NCBI RefSeq assembly: GCF_040833955.1
Contig: NZ_CP162135.1
Coordinates: 49,168-113,167, forward strand
Source: Leptospira sp. WS60.C2
GTDB taxonomy: Bacteria; Spirochaetota; Leptospiria; Leptospirales; Leptospiraceae
DNA: 64,000 nucleotides
Reading direction: 5' to 3'
Below, in pieces: positions 1-8,451 of the stretch. The first letter of the stretch is position 1, and every line of letters begins with the position of its first letter. Below the pieces are notes generated by a model. It had not been told where the DNA came from. It was given only the letters and a program-made list of their open reading frames with translations, and did not search any database. A program made the position numbers and the translations under genes.

Positions 1-1634
1 GTAGATGATCTATTTGTATTTGCTGCAACTGATCCGACGACATTTATATTAGGAAATCCGCCAGTTAAGGCAATTCCAGTTGAACAATCTGTACCACCAA
101 TTCTAAATTGATATGTTCCGGCTTTGTTACTTCTCCAGCTAATAGAAGGATTCACACTTCCTCTTATGACATTTGAAAAGGAATTTACTGTAATAATAGG
201 TAAGTCTGTATCTATGACATAAGTGTTTAGATTGATGGCCGATACATTGCCAGCTGAATCTCTTGCCTGGAATTTTAAAGACGTAGTTGATAGATTTGGC
301 ATCGAAATTGCCGAAAGACCATAAGCCGTTCCAGTCGTTATATTTCCGGTAACCGGATCAAAAACTGGATCAGGTGCAATCCCTGACGAATTTAAAGTAT
401 AGACTATTCCGTTACAACCAGAACCACCCACGTCGGAACAACTCAACGTTGGTAGGGGTTCTGTTCCGTAGTTTCCGCTTCCTACTGAAGCAGATACTAT
501 AGGAGCAGTGTCATCTCGGAACAGTGAAAAATTAGATTCAACACTTCTTCCATTGGTTGAAACAAAACATATTCTAAAGTAATACACACCTTCAGCAATA
601 AAATCTGACGCATTTCGTTGAAAAGAATACTCTGTTTCAGCTACGACACTTCCTGACGAAAGTATGTTCCCATCGCTACAGGAATTGCTATTTCCGCGAA
701 GGGTATAATTTCCAGAATGAGATGACTTCCAAAATGTGGTTGATTGAGAAATCGCACCTATATTACTGCTCACACCTCTCGATGTTTGCCTTACAATTTG
801 AAGATTCGGTATACTTGAGTCGATCGTGTATGTTTTTACGATTTTGTTCGATACATTTCCATTTAAATCACGACATACAGATGTTACTGTATACACACCA
901 TCAGATTTAAATTTTTCAGTAGCTACTGCTGGGTGTTTCACTATTCCATTGAGTGGATTAAAACTTGGATCACTCGAATCTAGAGTATAAATAACATGAC
1001 CTGGAGCCTTATTGTCATTGCAATAGAAAGTCAATCCGGTCTCGGGGGCATAAGTTCCCGAATTCGGATTGATTGAAAGGAGAGGCGCAGACTTATCTTT
1101 CAATATTTCAGCAATTAGTGTATCGTTTGAGACTCCATCACCATCCGTATCAAATCCTAATATCTCTTTAGAGTCATTGAGAATTAGAAAAACTGGATTT
1201 CCTGTTCCATTACCGCCGGTTCGAAGTACTCCTCCTCTTGAACTAATATTTAAGAAATATTCTGCAACCCCATCACCATTAGTATCCAGTGAATCTGGTT
1301 TTCCATCCGAATTTAAATCTAGTAAAAGAATGTTTGGAATCCCATTTCCTACAAGATCAAGTCCATCAGAAATCGAATCACCATTTACATCTATCCAAGT
1401 TGCGTAAAAATCGCTATTGGCAGTTAAGTTTACGTGGGTCCCTGGAGTTGTATCAATCGAAGAAGGGGCAAGTAGTAAAGCTGCGATTACATTGAGCGAA
1501 TTTATGGAATTCCTTTGGAAAAGGCTCAAAAATTGATCCTTAACAAGGAGATTCGCAGACGGCCAATAGGTGCAACTCGAAAATAGAAATAAACTAAATG
1601 TAGCAACTGTTATTTTATATATTAATTTGCTCAT
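1..1634 (-). CDS. Large Ig/chitobiase-like repeat lipoprotein, 3' end outside window
   Basis: Reading the minus strand from the ATG at 1634 gives about 544 open codons up to the left edge, so the C-terminus is missing. AAGGAG lies 6 bases before the start. The N-terminus is a lipoprotein signal with lipobox FSSC and Cys21, so the protein is probably anchored in the outer membrane. Residues about 80-160 carry Asp-rich calcium-type repeats (DVNGDS, DTNGDG, DTDGDG), like thrombospondin type 3 or dockerin loops. After that come repeated modules of about 90 residues with patterns such as ITVNSFSN and YTLDSSDP that resemble Leptospira chitobiase/Ig-like surface domains. A surface-exposed adhesive or structural role is inferred. 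The reading frame and lipobox are seen directly; the domain naming is by resemblance. Confidence 0.85.
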   Translation of the reverse strand, partial: MSKLIYKITVATFSLFLFSSCTYWPSANLLVKDQFLSLFQRNSINSLNVIAALLLAPSSIDTTPGTHVNLTANSDFYATWIDVNGDSISDGLDLVGNGIPNILLLDLNSDGKPDSLDTNGDGVAEYFLNISSRGGVLRTGGNGTGNPVFLILNDSKEILGFDTDGDGVSNDTLIAEILKDKSAPLLSINPNSGTYAPETGLTFYCNDNKAPGHVIYTLDSSDPSFNPLNGIVKHPAVATEKFKSDGVYTVTSVCRDLNGNVSNKIVKTYTIDSSIPNLQIVRQTSRGVSSNIGAISQSTTFWKSSHSGNYTLRGNSNSCSDGNILSSGSVVAETEYSFQRNASDFIAEGVYYFRICFVSTNGRSVESNFSLFRDDTAPIVSASVGSGNYGTEPLPTLSCSDVGGSGCNGIVYTLNSSGIAPDPVFDPVTGNITTGTAYGLSAISMPNLSTTSLKFQARDSAGNVSAINLNTYVIDTDLPIITVNSFSNVIRGSVNPSISWRSNKAGTYQFRIGGTDCSTGIALTGGFPNINVVGSVAANTNRSS

Positions 1635-2507
1635 ACAAACTCCTTAAATCTTAGCCTAGTGGAGATTTATTTCTCTAGTGCAAAAGACCCAACATTTACT
1701 TCAAAATACTAAACTAGTGGCTAAAATTAGCACATCCAAACGGAATAATAATTATCCCAAAATAGAATATTGGCAAAAAAATAGCCAAAAGTAAAAGTTA
1801 TTGTTCCAATCTGGATGATAAATACGATTTCCTTTTTTATTTTGTGACCTGACCCACAGAAAATGAACCAATTCTTAAATTAGTTTTCATTAATATTGTG
1901 GAGAGAAATCAGCTTGATTCATTGCCTATCAAAGGAAGCAGAAACGGGGATTCCAATAAAAGAACTTTGAAATTAAGAAGACCACAAAGCATTAGATATG
2001 TGGAAAGGTTCCATTGAACACTAATTGATGAACACACCAAAGTAGCTGGTAGAACCAATTTTTGTGAAACATTTGATGAGATAGAGGAAGATCTTTAAGT
2101 CTCACTTAAATTCTATAAAAACGAAAGAATTCACCAAGTTGGAAATCTTATGGAAGCACTTCCTATTAAATTTTCTTATTAGATTTCTGAAAATTATATA
2201 AGGAAGAAAATCAATAATGTAAATTAAAGGATTGTTTAAGGAGAAAATTTTAAGTTTTCAGATATAAAAACCAAACCAAAGAAGAGCTGACAGCTAAAAT
2301 TACTAAGATCAATTCATTCCCAACAAATCATTTTGGAATATCAAATTGATTGTATTTTGAAACAATTTATAAAATGGGATAATATAAATTCCTTTAGGGA
2401 TTAGAAATCGGACAATAATAGCCTAAAGCATAATTTAAATAATCGCAAATAATTGCAATCGTAAGTATATTAATATTATCTTAATAACAAAACCTGAGTA
2501 ATTGATT
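1635..2507. other. Intergenic region with transposase debris
   Basis: About 870 bases lie between the divergent lipoprotein genes. The left 40 bases carry the ribosome binding site of the minus-strand gene. The middle holds the transposase remnant listed separately. The rest is AT-rich, has no open frame of note, and presumably contains both promoters. Confidence 0.6.
1973..2182 (+). pseudogene. IS481-type transposase C-terminal remnant
   Basis: In one frame ending at the stop 2180-2182 the translation reads RRPQSIRYVERFH, then a stop, then a segment with VAGRT, a stop, and FYKNERIHQ. This matches the end of the catalytic core of IS481/IS3-type integrases, where GRPQSNGKVERSHRT is followed by FY and the YNxERxHQ motif. 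Two in-frame stops (about 2015 and 2096) and the absence of the N-terminal part show it is dead. It is a fossil of a mobile element between two lipoprotein genes. Confidence 0.6.
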
Positions 2508-3269
2508 ATGATCTTCCAAAAAAATATCTATCTTTTGATTTTATTACTGATTTCTTGCAAACCTGCGAATCTAGATAATCCAGCTGATCCATATTCAACT
2601 TCAGGCCTCTTAACAAGAATTTTATTAAGTAGAGATTCTACAACATCAAACGAGCAAAATCCTAGTCAGACAAGTTCTGCAATTCCATTCTACAATGTAA
2701 CTGTTCGCGTCTATAATATGGCAGGTTCTAGTGGGAGTGCTGATGCCGCGTTTTCCTTGAATGGGGGAGTATCGGAAACAGTTTCTACTGTAGGAAATGC
2801 TGTTCGTGATAAAACATTTTCTACCCAATTAACTTCTGGGGCAGCATATTCCGTTTCAGTCATATCGCAGCCTTCCGTTGGAAGTAGGATTTGTAATATT
2901 CCTTCATCAACGGGTTTAATGCCTGCTAACAGCATCATCATTGATGTTTATTGCTTCGGCCTGAATAATTCAGCTGGTACCGTCTTGACCGTGAATAACT
3001 CCGTTGGAGCAAGCGCGAATATCAATTTTTCCCTAGATGGAAATCCAGGCTCAACAGTTGCTATTAATTTAAGTTCTGTTGCAAGTGATTTTACGTTTGA
3101 TGTTGCTGGATTAAATTCAGCACAGACTTTGTCTTTCACTACGACAAATTCTTCTATGCCGCAAAATGTAACAGTTTATAGGCAACAATTATCAGTTCAA
3201 TCTCCAGTTAATGTTACCTACACCCTGGCGCCATTTATACAAATGGCAAATATATTGTTAAGACCTTGA
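2508..3269 (+). CDS. Hypothetical lipoprotein with two beta-rich repeats
   Basis: This encodes 253 residues from the ATG at 2508; a TTG six bases upstream is also in frame but less likely. The N-terminus is a lipoprotein signal peptide with lipobox LISC and Cys17, followed by a short Asn/Asp/Pro-rich linker typical of Leptospira lipoproteins. Two related beta-rich segments follow, about residues 63-150 and 152-245, each with a FSL(D/N)G motif and ending in hydrophobic strands (VTVRVYN, ANINFSLDG). No catalytic motif is visible. No strong Shine-Dalgarno sequence precedes the start. Export to the envelope is well supported; the function is unknown. Confidence 0.75.
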   Translation: MIFQKNIYLLILLLISCKPANLDNPADPYSTSGLLTRILLSRDSTTSNEQNPSQTSSAIPFYNVTVRVYNMAGSSGSADAAFSLNGGVSETVSTVGNAVRDKTFSTQLTSGAAYSVSVISQPSVGSRICNIPSSTGLMPANSIIIDVYCFGLNNSAGTVLTVNNSVGASANINFSLDGNPGSTVAINLSSVASDFTFDVAGLNSAQTLSFTTTNSSMPQNVTVYRQQLSVQSPVNVTYTLAPFIQMANILLRP

Positions 3270-3351
3270 TCTATTATACAAGCGTAAAGATTAAATTCAA
3301 TACTTTCCACATGCAGGGATACTCACAAATCGGGATTTCTATTTTGCAAGT

Positions 3352-3899
3352 TTGAATCTTATTGAATTAGAGAAAGACTATAAACGCAGTCTCGATAAAT
3401 ACCTTCGGACTCTATATCGATTATCGATACCTTATAAAAACAAAACTCAAATAACAGCGTAAGAGCTTTGGAATATGTTTTCAATATCATTCTCGAAAGC
3501 TCCTCTTGAATTCGATAATAAATGGAATGAATTATATGAGCCTTAGACAGAGGGGAAAAATGCTTACCAAGCCTGGGGACAACAATCATTCAGCAAATCG
3601 TTGATTTACGGGAAATGTTGGACGCTGGTGTCTTTGAAGATAAATATCGATATCTCGGAAGCGATTCTCCACGGGGGACTCGATGGTACAATTTTGATCC
3701 ATTAACATATCTCGAATGTGCCGTTGCTGGTTCATTTCAAAGATGGGAACCAGGCGATAACTCCATGCGTCAATTCGTTCCTGGAGAGACTTCTGTAATG
3801 GATGATAACGGAAACATTACAAGTCCGATTCAAGAAATTAATTCTATAACATGGGATGCTTTTAAAGATTTTCTGTGGTTTGGTCAATACTATGAGTAG
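3352..3899 (+). pseudogene. Frameshifted hypothetical gene (FDPLTYLECAVAGSF family)
   Basis: The 3' part (3615-3899, 94 residues) is open and carries well-conserved-looking motifs: SPRGTRWYNFDP, TYLECAVAGSF, FVPGE and ITWDAFKDFLWFGQYYE at the end. Coding character continues upstream in another frame from a TTG at 3352, with EKDYKRSLDKYL, LYRLSIPYKNK and FSKAPLEFDNKWNELYEP, interrupted by stops at 3460 and 3544. A frameshift at about 3585-3600 joins the two halves, where VDLREMLDAG begins. The likely intact ancestor was about 180 residues. The function is unknown; the shape is reminiscent of small immunity-type proteins but that is a guess. Confidence 0.6.
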
Positions 3900-3918
3900 C
3901 TATCATAAAGATGCGCAG

Positions 3919-4046
3919 TCGTATAACTTCGGATTGCCCTTTCGTTCGGGTCTAGCCCTCACTACAGGCTACGCCACATTGGTCTAAGTCACTTCGATTG
4001 CTAAACAATCTCGTGCCAACGGCAGCAATCCTGATACGTTATCCGA
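3919..4046 (+). repeat. attC-like site A
   Basis: The left box CGTATAAC (3920-3927) and right box CGTTATCCG (4037-4045) form the outer pair. Inside them GGATTGCC (3931-3938) is complementary to GCAATCC (4025-4031). The middle is imperfectly palindromic. This R''-L''...L'-R' architecture with GTTAxxx at the right end is that of an integron cassette recombination site of about 128 bp. It lies directly upstream of the MepB-family gene. The pairing is seen in the sequence; function as attC is inferred. Confidence 0.65.
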
Positions 4047-4117
4047 AAGCTAGCCAAAAATAATCTATTTAGAATAAGTAGCTTTTAATTTTTTAAAATT
4101 AATTATTAATTAACTAA

Positions 4118-4672
4118 ATGCCAAATACTTCCTTAAAAACCGATATGCTTCCCTCAAGTTTAAATAACCTTAAACTTCTATTGTCTAAAAATTGTGAGAT
4201 AGAAATTAAGAATTACGAAAGAGAAAAGGAAAGCTCAAATTATAATGCAGCTCTTTTTGATTTAGGTTCAAAGAAGGCGATATTTAGAGAAGCGAAAATT
4301 ACACCTAAGAAGATTGGTTTGTTTGTTACTCTTTGGAAAAGAAATAAATATGAAGTAACTACACCGTTTCACGAAACTGATAGCATTGATGTTATTATAA
4401 TAGAAGTAAAAGAATTAGGCAGGTTAGGACATTTTATTTTCAGTAAAAGCATTTTAGTTAAAAATGGAATTATTTCCACTTCAACGACAGTGGGGAAAAG
4501 AGGATTCAGAATCTATCCTCCTTGGGTACTAGCCTCAAACAAACAAGCTTCCCAATCTCAGCTTTGGCAATCACGCTATTTCTTTGAGCAGAAGAGAATG
4601 ACTGAAGATAAAAAATCATATCTAAGAGAATTAATTAAATTTGATTCAAAAAATAATTTTTCGATGCTATAA
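4118..4672 (+). CDS. MepB-family protein
   Basis: This encodes 184 residues with the signature of the MepB family: YNAALFDL at about 40, REAKITPKKIGLFVTLWKRN at 54-73, TPFH at 78-81, then GHFIFSK and GKRGFRIYPPW, ending with a W-x(2)-RYF segment. MepB is known as the small protein encoded beside the MepA multidrug efflux pump in Staphylococcus; its biochemical role is not established. Here no efflux pump is nearby. The gene stands alone just after attC-like site A and before a half attC site, so it behaves like a single-gene cassette. Its low-GC codon use matches its neighbours. Family assignment is fairly sure; function is open. Confidence 0.75.
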   Translation: MPNTSLKTDMLPSSLNNLKLLLSKNCEIEIKNYEREKESSNYNAALFDLGSKKAIFREAKITPKKIGLFVTLWKRNKYEVTTPFHETDSIDVIIIEVKELGRLGHFIFSKSILVKNGIISTSTTVGKRGFRIYPPWVLASNKQASQSQLWQSRYFFEQKRMTEDKKSYLRELIKFDSKNNFSML

Positions 4673-4695
4673 AACTTTGATAATAAGGCGAGCCT

Positions 4696-4745
4696 ACGAA
4701 TAACAGCGACTAACCGCTTCACTTCGGGACTTGCGTGCACTTGTT
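4696..4745 (+). repeat. Left half of an attC-like site, truncated
   Basis: The sequence CGAATAACAGCGACTAACCGC resembles the left arms (TATAAC plus a GCTAACC-like inner arm) of the other attC-like sites in this window. It lies where one is expected, directly after a cassette-like gene. No complementary right half is found nearby. The next recognisable sequence is an internal fragment of an IS3-family element, so the site was probably cut by insertion and deletion. Confidence 0.45.
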
Positions 4746-4812
4746 GCAACCAAACAATTAATTAAAATCCATCTTTCGCTTGGGATAAACCTCTAGATTC
4801 TTACGACGTTTC

Positions 4813-5512
4813 AGTTGAAAAAGGAAGACACTCAATCAAAGAATCTAAAGAGAGATATGGAAGTCCGGAGATCTACAAGGAGTTACAAAGAAAAGGATAC
4901 TCGTGTAGTAAAAGAATGGTAGAGCGATTAATGAAAATCGGCAATATTCGCAGTAATATCGTTAAAAAATTCACAGTATCAAAACCAGGTAAAGTATGGT
5001 GTTTCGATATAACATATATCGAAATTGATTCAAGATGACTTTATCTTACCATGATCATTGATCTATTTAACAAAGTAATCGTTGGTTGGGACTTTAAGCG
5101 AAAGTCTAGAGTCCTAATCACTGTTAAATTTTTTTGAAAAAGCAATCACATTACACCAACCTAAACCTCGATGCATTTTTCATTCAAACCGAGGGATTCA
5201 ATTTACTTCGAAAAAATTTAGAAATAAAATCAATGAATACAAGATGAAACAAAGTATGAGTAGAAAAGGAGACTGCTGGGATAACGCAGTTGCAGAATCA
5301 TTCTTTAAAACATTAAAGAATGAATTGATTCGACATGTGAAATTTAAAAATATTGAACAAGCCAAACAAAGCTTGTTTGTATATATCGAAATATTTTACA
5401 ATAGGATAAGAATCTATTCTACTATAGGCTTTACCTCACCCGTCGATTTTAGAAAATTATATGAAAAGCGAGCCGCCTGATTTTCTGTCCGAAAAAAAGG
5501 GGGAATACCACT
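4813..5512 (+). mobile_element. IS3-family element, defective copy 1 (right end intact)
   Basis: This copy starts inside orfA (homology begins at TTGAAAAAGGAAGACAC) and has lost about 300 bp covering the orfA/orfB junction. It then runs through orfB to a right inverted end (about 5480-5512, GGGGGAATACCAC). That end is complementary in pattern to the left end of copy 2 (TGTGGTTTTCCCCC at 6625). OrfB has further damage: a stop at about 5036, frameshifts near 5090-5140, and loss of a 66-bp segment present in copy 2 between direct repeats AAATTCAC. The last part (5244-5480) is open and keeps the GDCWDNAVAESFFKTLKNEL motif with the catalytic Glu. It cannot encode an active transposase. Confidence 0.8.
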
Positions 5513-5808
5513 CTTCTGTGCCGCGCGAGGAGGCAGTCCGGGTGCCCGAGGCCGAGCACACGACCCAGCGGAGCGGTCGTGCGCGCAGCTTGTAAATCTT
5601 GTTGTCTGAAGTAATTGCGTTAGCGAATTTACCGTAGACCTAGATCATCACTCTTAATTGGCATACAAAATCCGTAGCCAGGTCCTATGAAGCAGCCGTC
5701 TCTGGCTTAGATAGGCATCGCTCATTTTTGAGAAAATGACGTTGCTTTTTCAAAAGAAGAATAACGTCATTTCTAAGTGGATATTTAAGAAATGTGGAGG
5801 CTGGTATC
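5513..5808. other. GC-rich spacer before small gene
   Basis: The left 80 bases are strikingly GC-rich compared with the rest of the window and contain a hairpin with arms CACGACC/GGTCGTG around 5560-5582. Further right is a GCGTTAGCG box at about 5628, like the right box of an attC site. It may be the right remnant of a cassette site, but I cannot find the matching left arm. GGAGG at 5796-5800 is the ribosome binding site of the next gene. Confidence 0.4.
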
Positions 5809-6216
5809 ATGTCAATGTCAATGCAGATAGTCGCAATAAAGCAAGGGGTGTTTAACCGGATTCAGGAAGATGAACAGGCCCTAAAAAAAATCCTAATTTT
5901 TGATCCGAAGATATTGAAAGAGTTTGGTATTCGTGAAATGAATTGCGTGGATCTGGATTACCGATCGATCGAAGAGGCTGTAATTTCCCTAACTGAACTA
6001 ATGGGTGAAGATGATGAAGTCTCATTTGATGCTGAAGGGGTTTTCAATTACGATGCTGGATATGGCCCGGCAATGTGGTGGTCCTGGACCAAATTTGCAA
6101 AAGCCTTAAAAAGTGGCGCTGGGTGGAATGTAGCATTCGAAATCGAACCCAAGCTGAGAAAATTGAGTAAACGCATCAAGGAGCAGAAGCTTTGGGTGAT
6201 AGCCAATATTAGTTAG
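5809..6216 (+). CDS. Small conserved hypothetical protein (possibly DUF1877/YfbM-like)
   Basis: The ATG at 5809 is chosen because GGAGG lies 8 bases upstream; an in-frame GTG at 5794 would overlap that signal. The product has 135 residues, begins MSMSMQ and is predicted soluble, with an acidic middle (GEDDEVSFDAEG) and an aromatic patch (GPAMWWSW). The MSM start and the DLDYRSIEEAV segment recall DUF1877 proteins such as YfbM, but the match is weak by eye. It is followed within about 110 bases by attC-like site B, so it looks like a single-gene cassette. Function is unknown. Confidence 0.6.
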   Translation: MSMSMQIVAIKQGVFNRIQEDEQALKKILIFDPKILKEFGIREMNCVDLDYRSIEEAVISLTELMGEDDEVSFDAEGVFNYDAGYGPAMWWSWTKFAKALKSGAGWNVAFEIEPKLRKLSKRIKEQKLWVIANIS

Positions 6217-6326
6217 TAAATGGAGGAACTTTCTTAATCTTGAAATAACTAGTATTGCATTGCTGTGTGATTAGAGACCATCTTTATTGGTCATTTTCGT
6301 AATAGAATCTGCGCAATTATTTCAGA

Positions 6327-6478
6327 CAACGTATAAGACTTAATCACGTTCCCGAAGAGAATGTGGCGCAGCCCGAGGGAAGGTCTCAGCGTTGCGTAGG
6401 GTTTTCAGCGGAAGCGAAACAGAAAACCCGGAGCGAGCGATTAAAGACCTTACCGAAGCATTAAGTCGATGTTATGCG
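6327..6478 (+). repeat. attC-like site B
   Basis: The left box GTATAAG (6331-6337) and right box GTTATGCG (6471-6478) enclose the inner complementary arms GACTTAATC (6337-6345) and CATTAAGTC (6459-6467). The middle is GC-rich and foldable. At about 152 bp with the cleavage-type box GTTATGC at the right end, this is one of the two clearest attC candidates in the window. It lies 110 bp after the small gene at 5809. Confidence 0.7.
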
Positions 6479-6624
6479 TAGTTGGAATTTTTAGGCTACA
6501 AAGTAAACATCGCCAGTGCGCCGAGACTAAGCGCGCCATTCTTACTCTTAAATACGCAAACACGGGCAAGAAAGCAAAATGTTAATCAAGCTTTGCATTT
6601 CGTCCAATTGAAGCTATGCTTTCT

Positions 6625-7674
6625 TGTGGTTTTCCCCCAAAAAAGTCGACACAAAATTTGGCTCTTCGCGCAGGAGAAACAAATGTATAAGCAAGCAAAA
6701 GACTATCCACATGAGTCCAAATCCAAGCAATCAAACGATATTTGGAGAATGGAAGGAGAGTAAATTATACTGCCAAAGAATTGGGAATACCAGAATCTAC
6801 CCTTAGAGGACGGCGGGATAAATACATGGATGAGTTGAAAAAGGAAGACACTTCACCAAAGAAGAAAAAGAAAGATTATGAAACCTTATTGAAAGAGTAG
6901 GAAAAAATAATCCAACAACTTGAAGAGGAGAATTTAATTTTAAAAAAGTCCATAGGCATTTTCACAAGAGACCCGCGACAAAAATAGGAAAGTATCAGTT
7001 CATTCGAGAAAATGAAGGACACTTTAAAGTGGTGAAAATGTGTAAGGCGTTAGAAGTCTCAAGATCTGGTTTTTATAATTGGAAAAACAGAAAGCTAAGC
7101 CAACGGAAAGTATATAACACTCTGCTGTTAACAGAAATAAAAAGGATTCATAAAGAATCTAAAGAGAGATATGGATGTCCGAAGATCTACAAGGATTTAC
7201 CAAGAAAAGGATACTCGTGTAGTAAAAAGCTGGTAGAGCGTTTAATGAAAATAGGCAATATTCGCAGTAATATCGTTAAAAAATTCACTGTGATAACAAC
7301 TAATTCAAATCATTCAGCGGCAATTTCCCCCAATTTACTCAATTGTAAATTCACAGTATCAAAACCAGTTAAAGTATGGCGTATCGATATAACATATATC
7401 GAAATTGATTCAAGATGGTTTTATCTTACTATGATCATTGATCTATTTAACAGAGAAATCGTTGGTTGGGACTTGAGCGAAAGTCTAGAGACGCAATCAC
7501 TGTTAAATTGTTTCGAAAAAGAAATCGAGTTACATCAACCTAAGCCTGGATGCATTTATCATTCAGATCGAGCGATACAATTTGCTTCTAAAGAATTTAG
7601 AAATAAAATCACTGAATACAAGATGAAACAAAGTATGAGTAGAAAAGGAGATTGCTGGGATAATGCAGTTGCAT
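6625..7674 (+). mobile_element. IS3-family element, defective copy 2 (left end intact)
   Basis: The left inverted end starts at about 6625 (TGTGGTTTTCCCCC). OrfA follows from the ATG at 6683, with GGAG 6-9 bases upstream, then orfB. The element stops abruptly in the last third of orfB at about 7674, right after GDCWDNAVA, so it has lost the catalytic Glu and the right end. The right edge abuts GC-richer DNA of a different origin. Copy 1 retains exactly the part missing here, and copy 2 retains the 66 bp deleted in copy 1. Confidence 0.8.
6683..6988 (+). pseudogene. IS3-family orfA, frameshifted
   Basis: The translation starts MYKQAKDYPHE, then needs one inserted base at about 6722 to continue as IQAIKRYLENGRR and ELGIPESTLR. 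This is the helix-turn-helix of IS3-type OrfA. A stop at about 6898 interrupts the leucine-zipper region (QQLEEENLILKK), after which the frame runs to a TAG at about 6986. OrfA normally binds the element ends and supplies the N-terminus of the frameshift-fused transposase; this one is inactive. Confidence 0.7.
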
Positions 7675-7676
7675 AA
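7029..7676 (+). pseudogene. IS3-family orfB transposase, 3' truncated
   Basis: This gives 215 residues from an in-frame start at 7029; codons with IS3-like sequence (KYQFIRENEGHF) continue upstream. The HTH_21 segment with KESKERYGCPKIY is at about 40-53. The integrase core follows with the first Asp in WRIDITYI and the second Asp in HSDRAIQF (usually HSDRG). The frame ends right before the expected Glu of NAVAES, so the DDE triad is incomplete and the enzyme must be dead. The ancestor would have been about 280 residues. Confidence 0.75.
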
Positions 7677-7737
7677 GGCTTTTCTCAAGCTCGTGCTCGA
7701 GGTTGTCAATCGTGATGTCTAGATCTAAGATGCCCAT
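7675..7737 (-). pseudogene. 5' stub of a gene cut by IS copy 2
   Basis: Directly downstream (minus strand) of the immunity-type gene, a frame opens at the ATG at 7737 with MGILDLDITIDNLEHELEK and is cut after about 20 codons by the IS3 copy. Base composition matches the immunity gene rather than the AT-rich surroundings. It is probably the start of the next gene of the same operon, possibly a toxin-related partner; identity cannot be told from so little sequence. Confidence 0.35.
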
Positions 7738-7745
7738 GGGTTTCC

Positions 7746-8339
7746 CTACAACAGCCTTGCCCCCATGGCTGTTACACTCATACCCGTAAGTTCCTCCGCC
7801 TTTAAGCGGTTGAGCAAGTCAGAGCGTATGAGGATTTTATCGGTCAGTTCCCCCAATCTGAAAAACTTGGCGTCGTTCGGGATTTGGTCTTCTCGCAACA
7901 CGAGTTTCCTAAGGCTGGAGAAGACGATCTTATTGGGTTTTTTAGGGTATGTCGCGTAGGTGGAGTTCTTCCAGTCAAAGCAGTCAACCTTTACAAGCGC
8001 ATTGGCTATGAAATATTGTTCTTTAAGACGTTTCTTTTTCTTGTCCCGTAGTCCTATTGGTAGATACTCTACTTTTTCGTCCCCTATGCCTTCAGCCTCA
8101 AAGACAGCCTTGACTTGCTGTGAAACAATAACCACTGAATGGATGTTGTTGATGAAGTCGGTTATGTAGTCGCCGGCATCCTTTGTAAGGTCGAGTACGA
8201 CGCTCTTGGGAAACCGATTCCCCATCCGAACGCACTCAGAAAGCAACCAGTACTCTTCGATTTTTTCATCTAGATTCTCCACGCTGCAAAACCTTGGATC
8301 AGTTCTGGCGGAGAAGACGAAGTATTCATACCCTTCCAA
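7746..8339 (-). CDS. DUF1629/MXAN_0049-type immunity protein
   Basis: This encodes 197 residues with the layout of the imm_MXAN_0049 (DUF1629) immunity family. An N-terminal YFVFSARTDPRF is followed by LLSECVRMGNRFPKSVVLDL, a D-x(3)-D-x-I segment, then VSQQVKAVFEAEGI with VEYLPIGL. The C-terminus has KIVFSSLRKLVLRE, IPNDAKFFRLGEL and ILIRSDLLNRLKAEELTGM. Members typically neutralise nuclease toxins of polymorphic toxin systems encoded next to them. Codon use is GC-richer than its neighbours, pointing to acquisition. The downstream partner is reduced to a stub by an IS. The start at 8339 lies after the region at 8340-8451, which has no obvious Shine-Dalgarno. Confidence 0.65.
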   Translation of the reverse strand: MEGYEYFVFSARTDPRFCSVENLDEKIEEYWLLSECVRMGNRFPKSVVLDLTKDAGDYITDFINNIHSVVIVSQQVKAVFEAEGIGDEKVEYLPIGLRDKKKKRLKEQYFIANALVKVDCFDWKNSTYATYPKKPNKIVFSSLRKLVLREDQIPNDAKFFRLGELTDKILIRSDLLNRLKAEELTGMSVTAMGARLL

Positions 8340-8451
8340 AGTGTTTCTCCGTATATCAATTCATAATCAAAATAAAAATTAGGTAATCAGTTCCATACTG
8401 ATACAAATACAGAATAACTTGAAAAATATAAATCCAATCCTTCACCTTGTA

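Noticed and set aside
722..1495. Plus-strand frames of 62, 112 and 68 codons
   Set aside because: They are shadows of the long minus-strand lipoprotein frame, which has a signal peptide, a ribosome site and domain-like sequence.
3359..3589. Minus-strand 76-codon frame
   Set aside because: The opposite strand carries the better supported broken gene; the minus frame has no ribosome site or motif.
6482..6763. 93-codon plus-strand frame between attC-like site B and IS3 copy 2
   Set aside because: Its end is the frameshifted start of the IS3 orfA and its beginning lies in the IS end; no independent gene.
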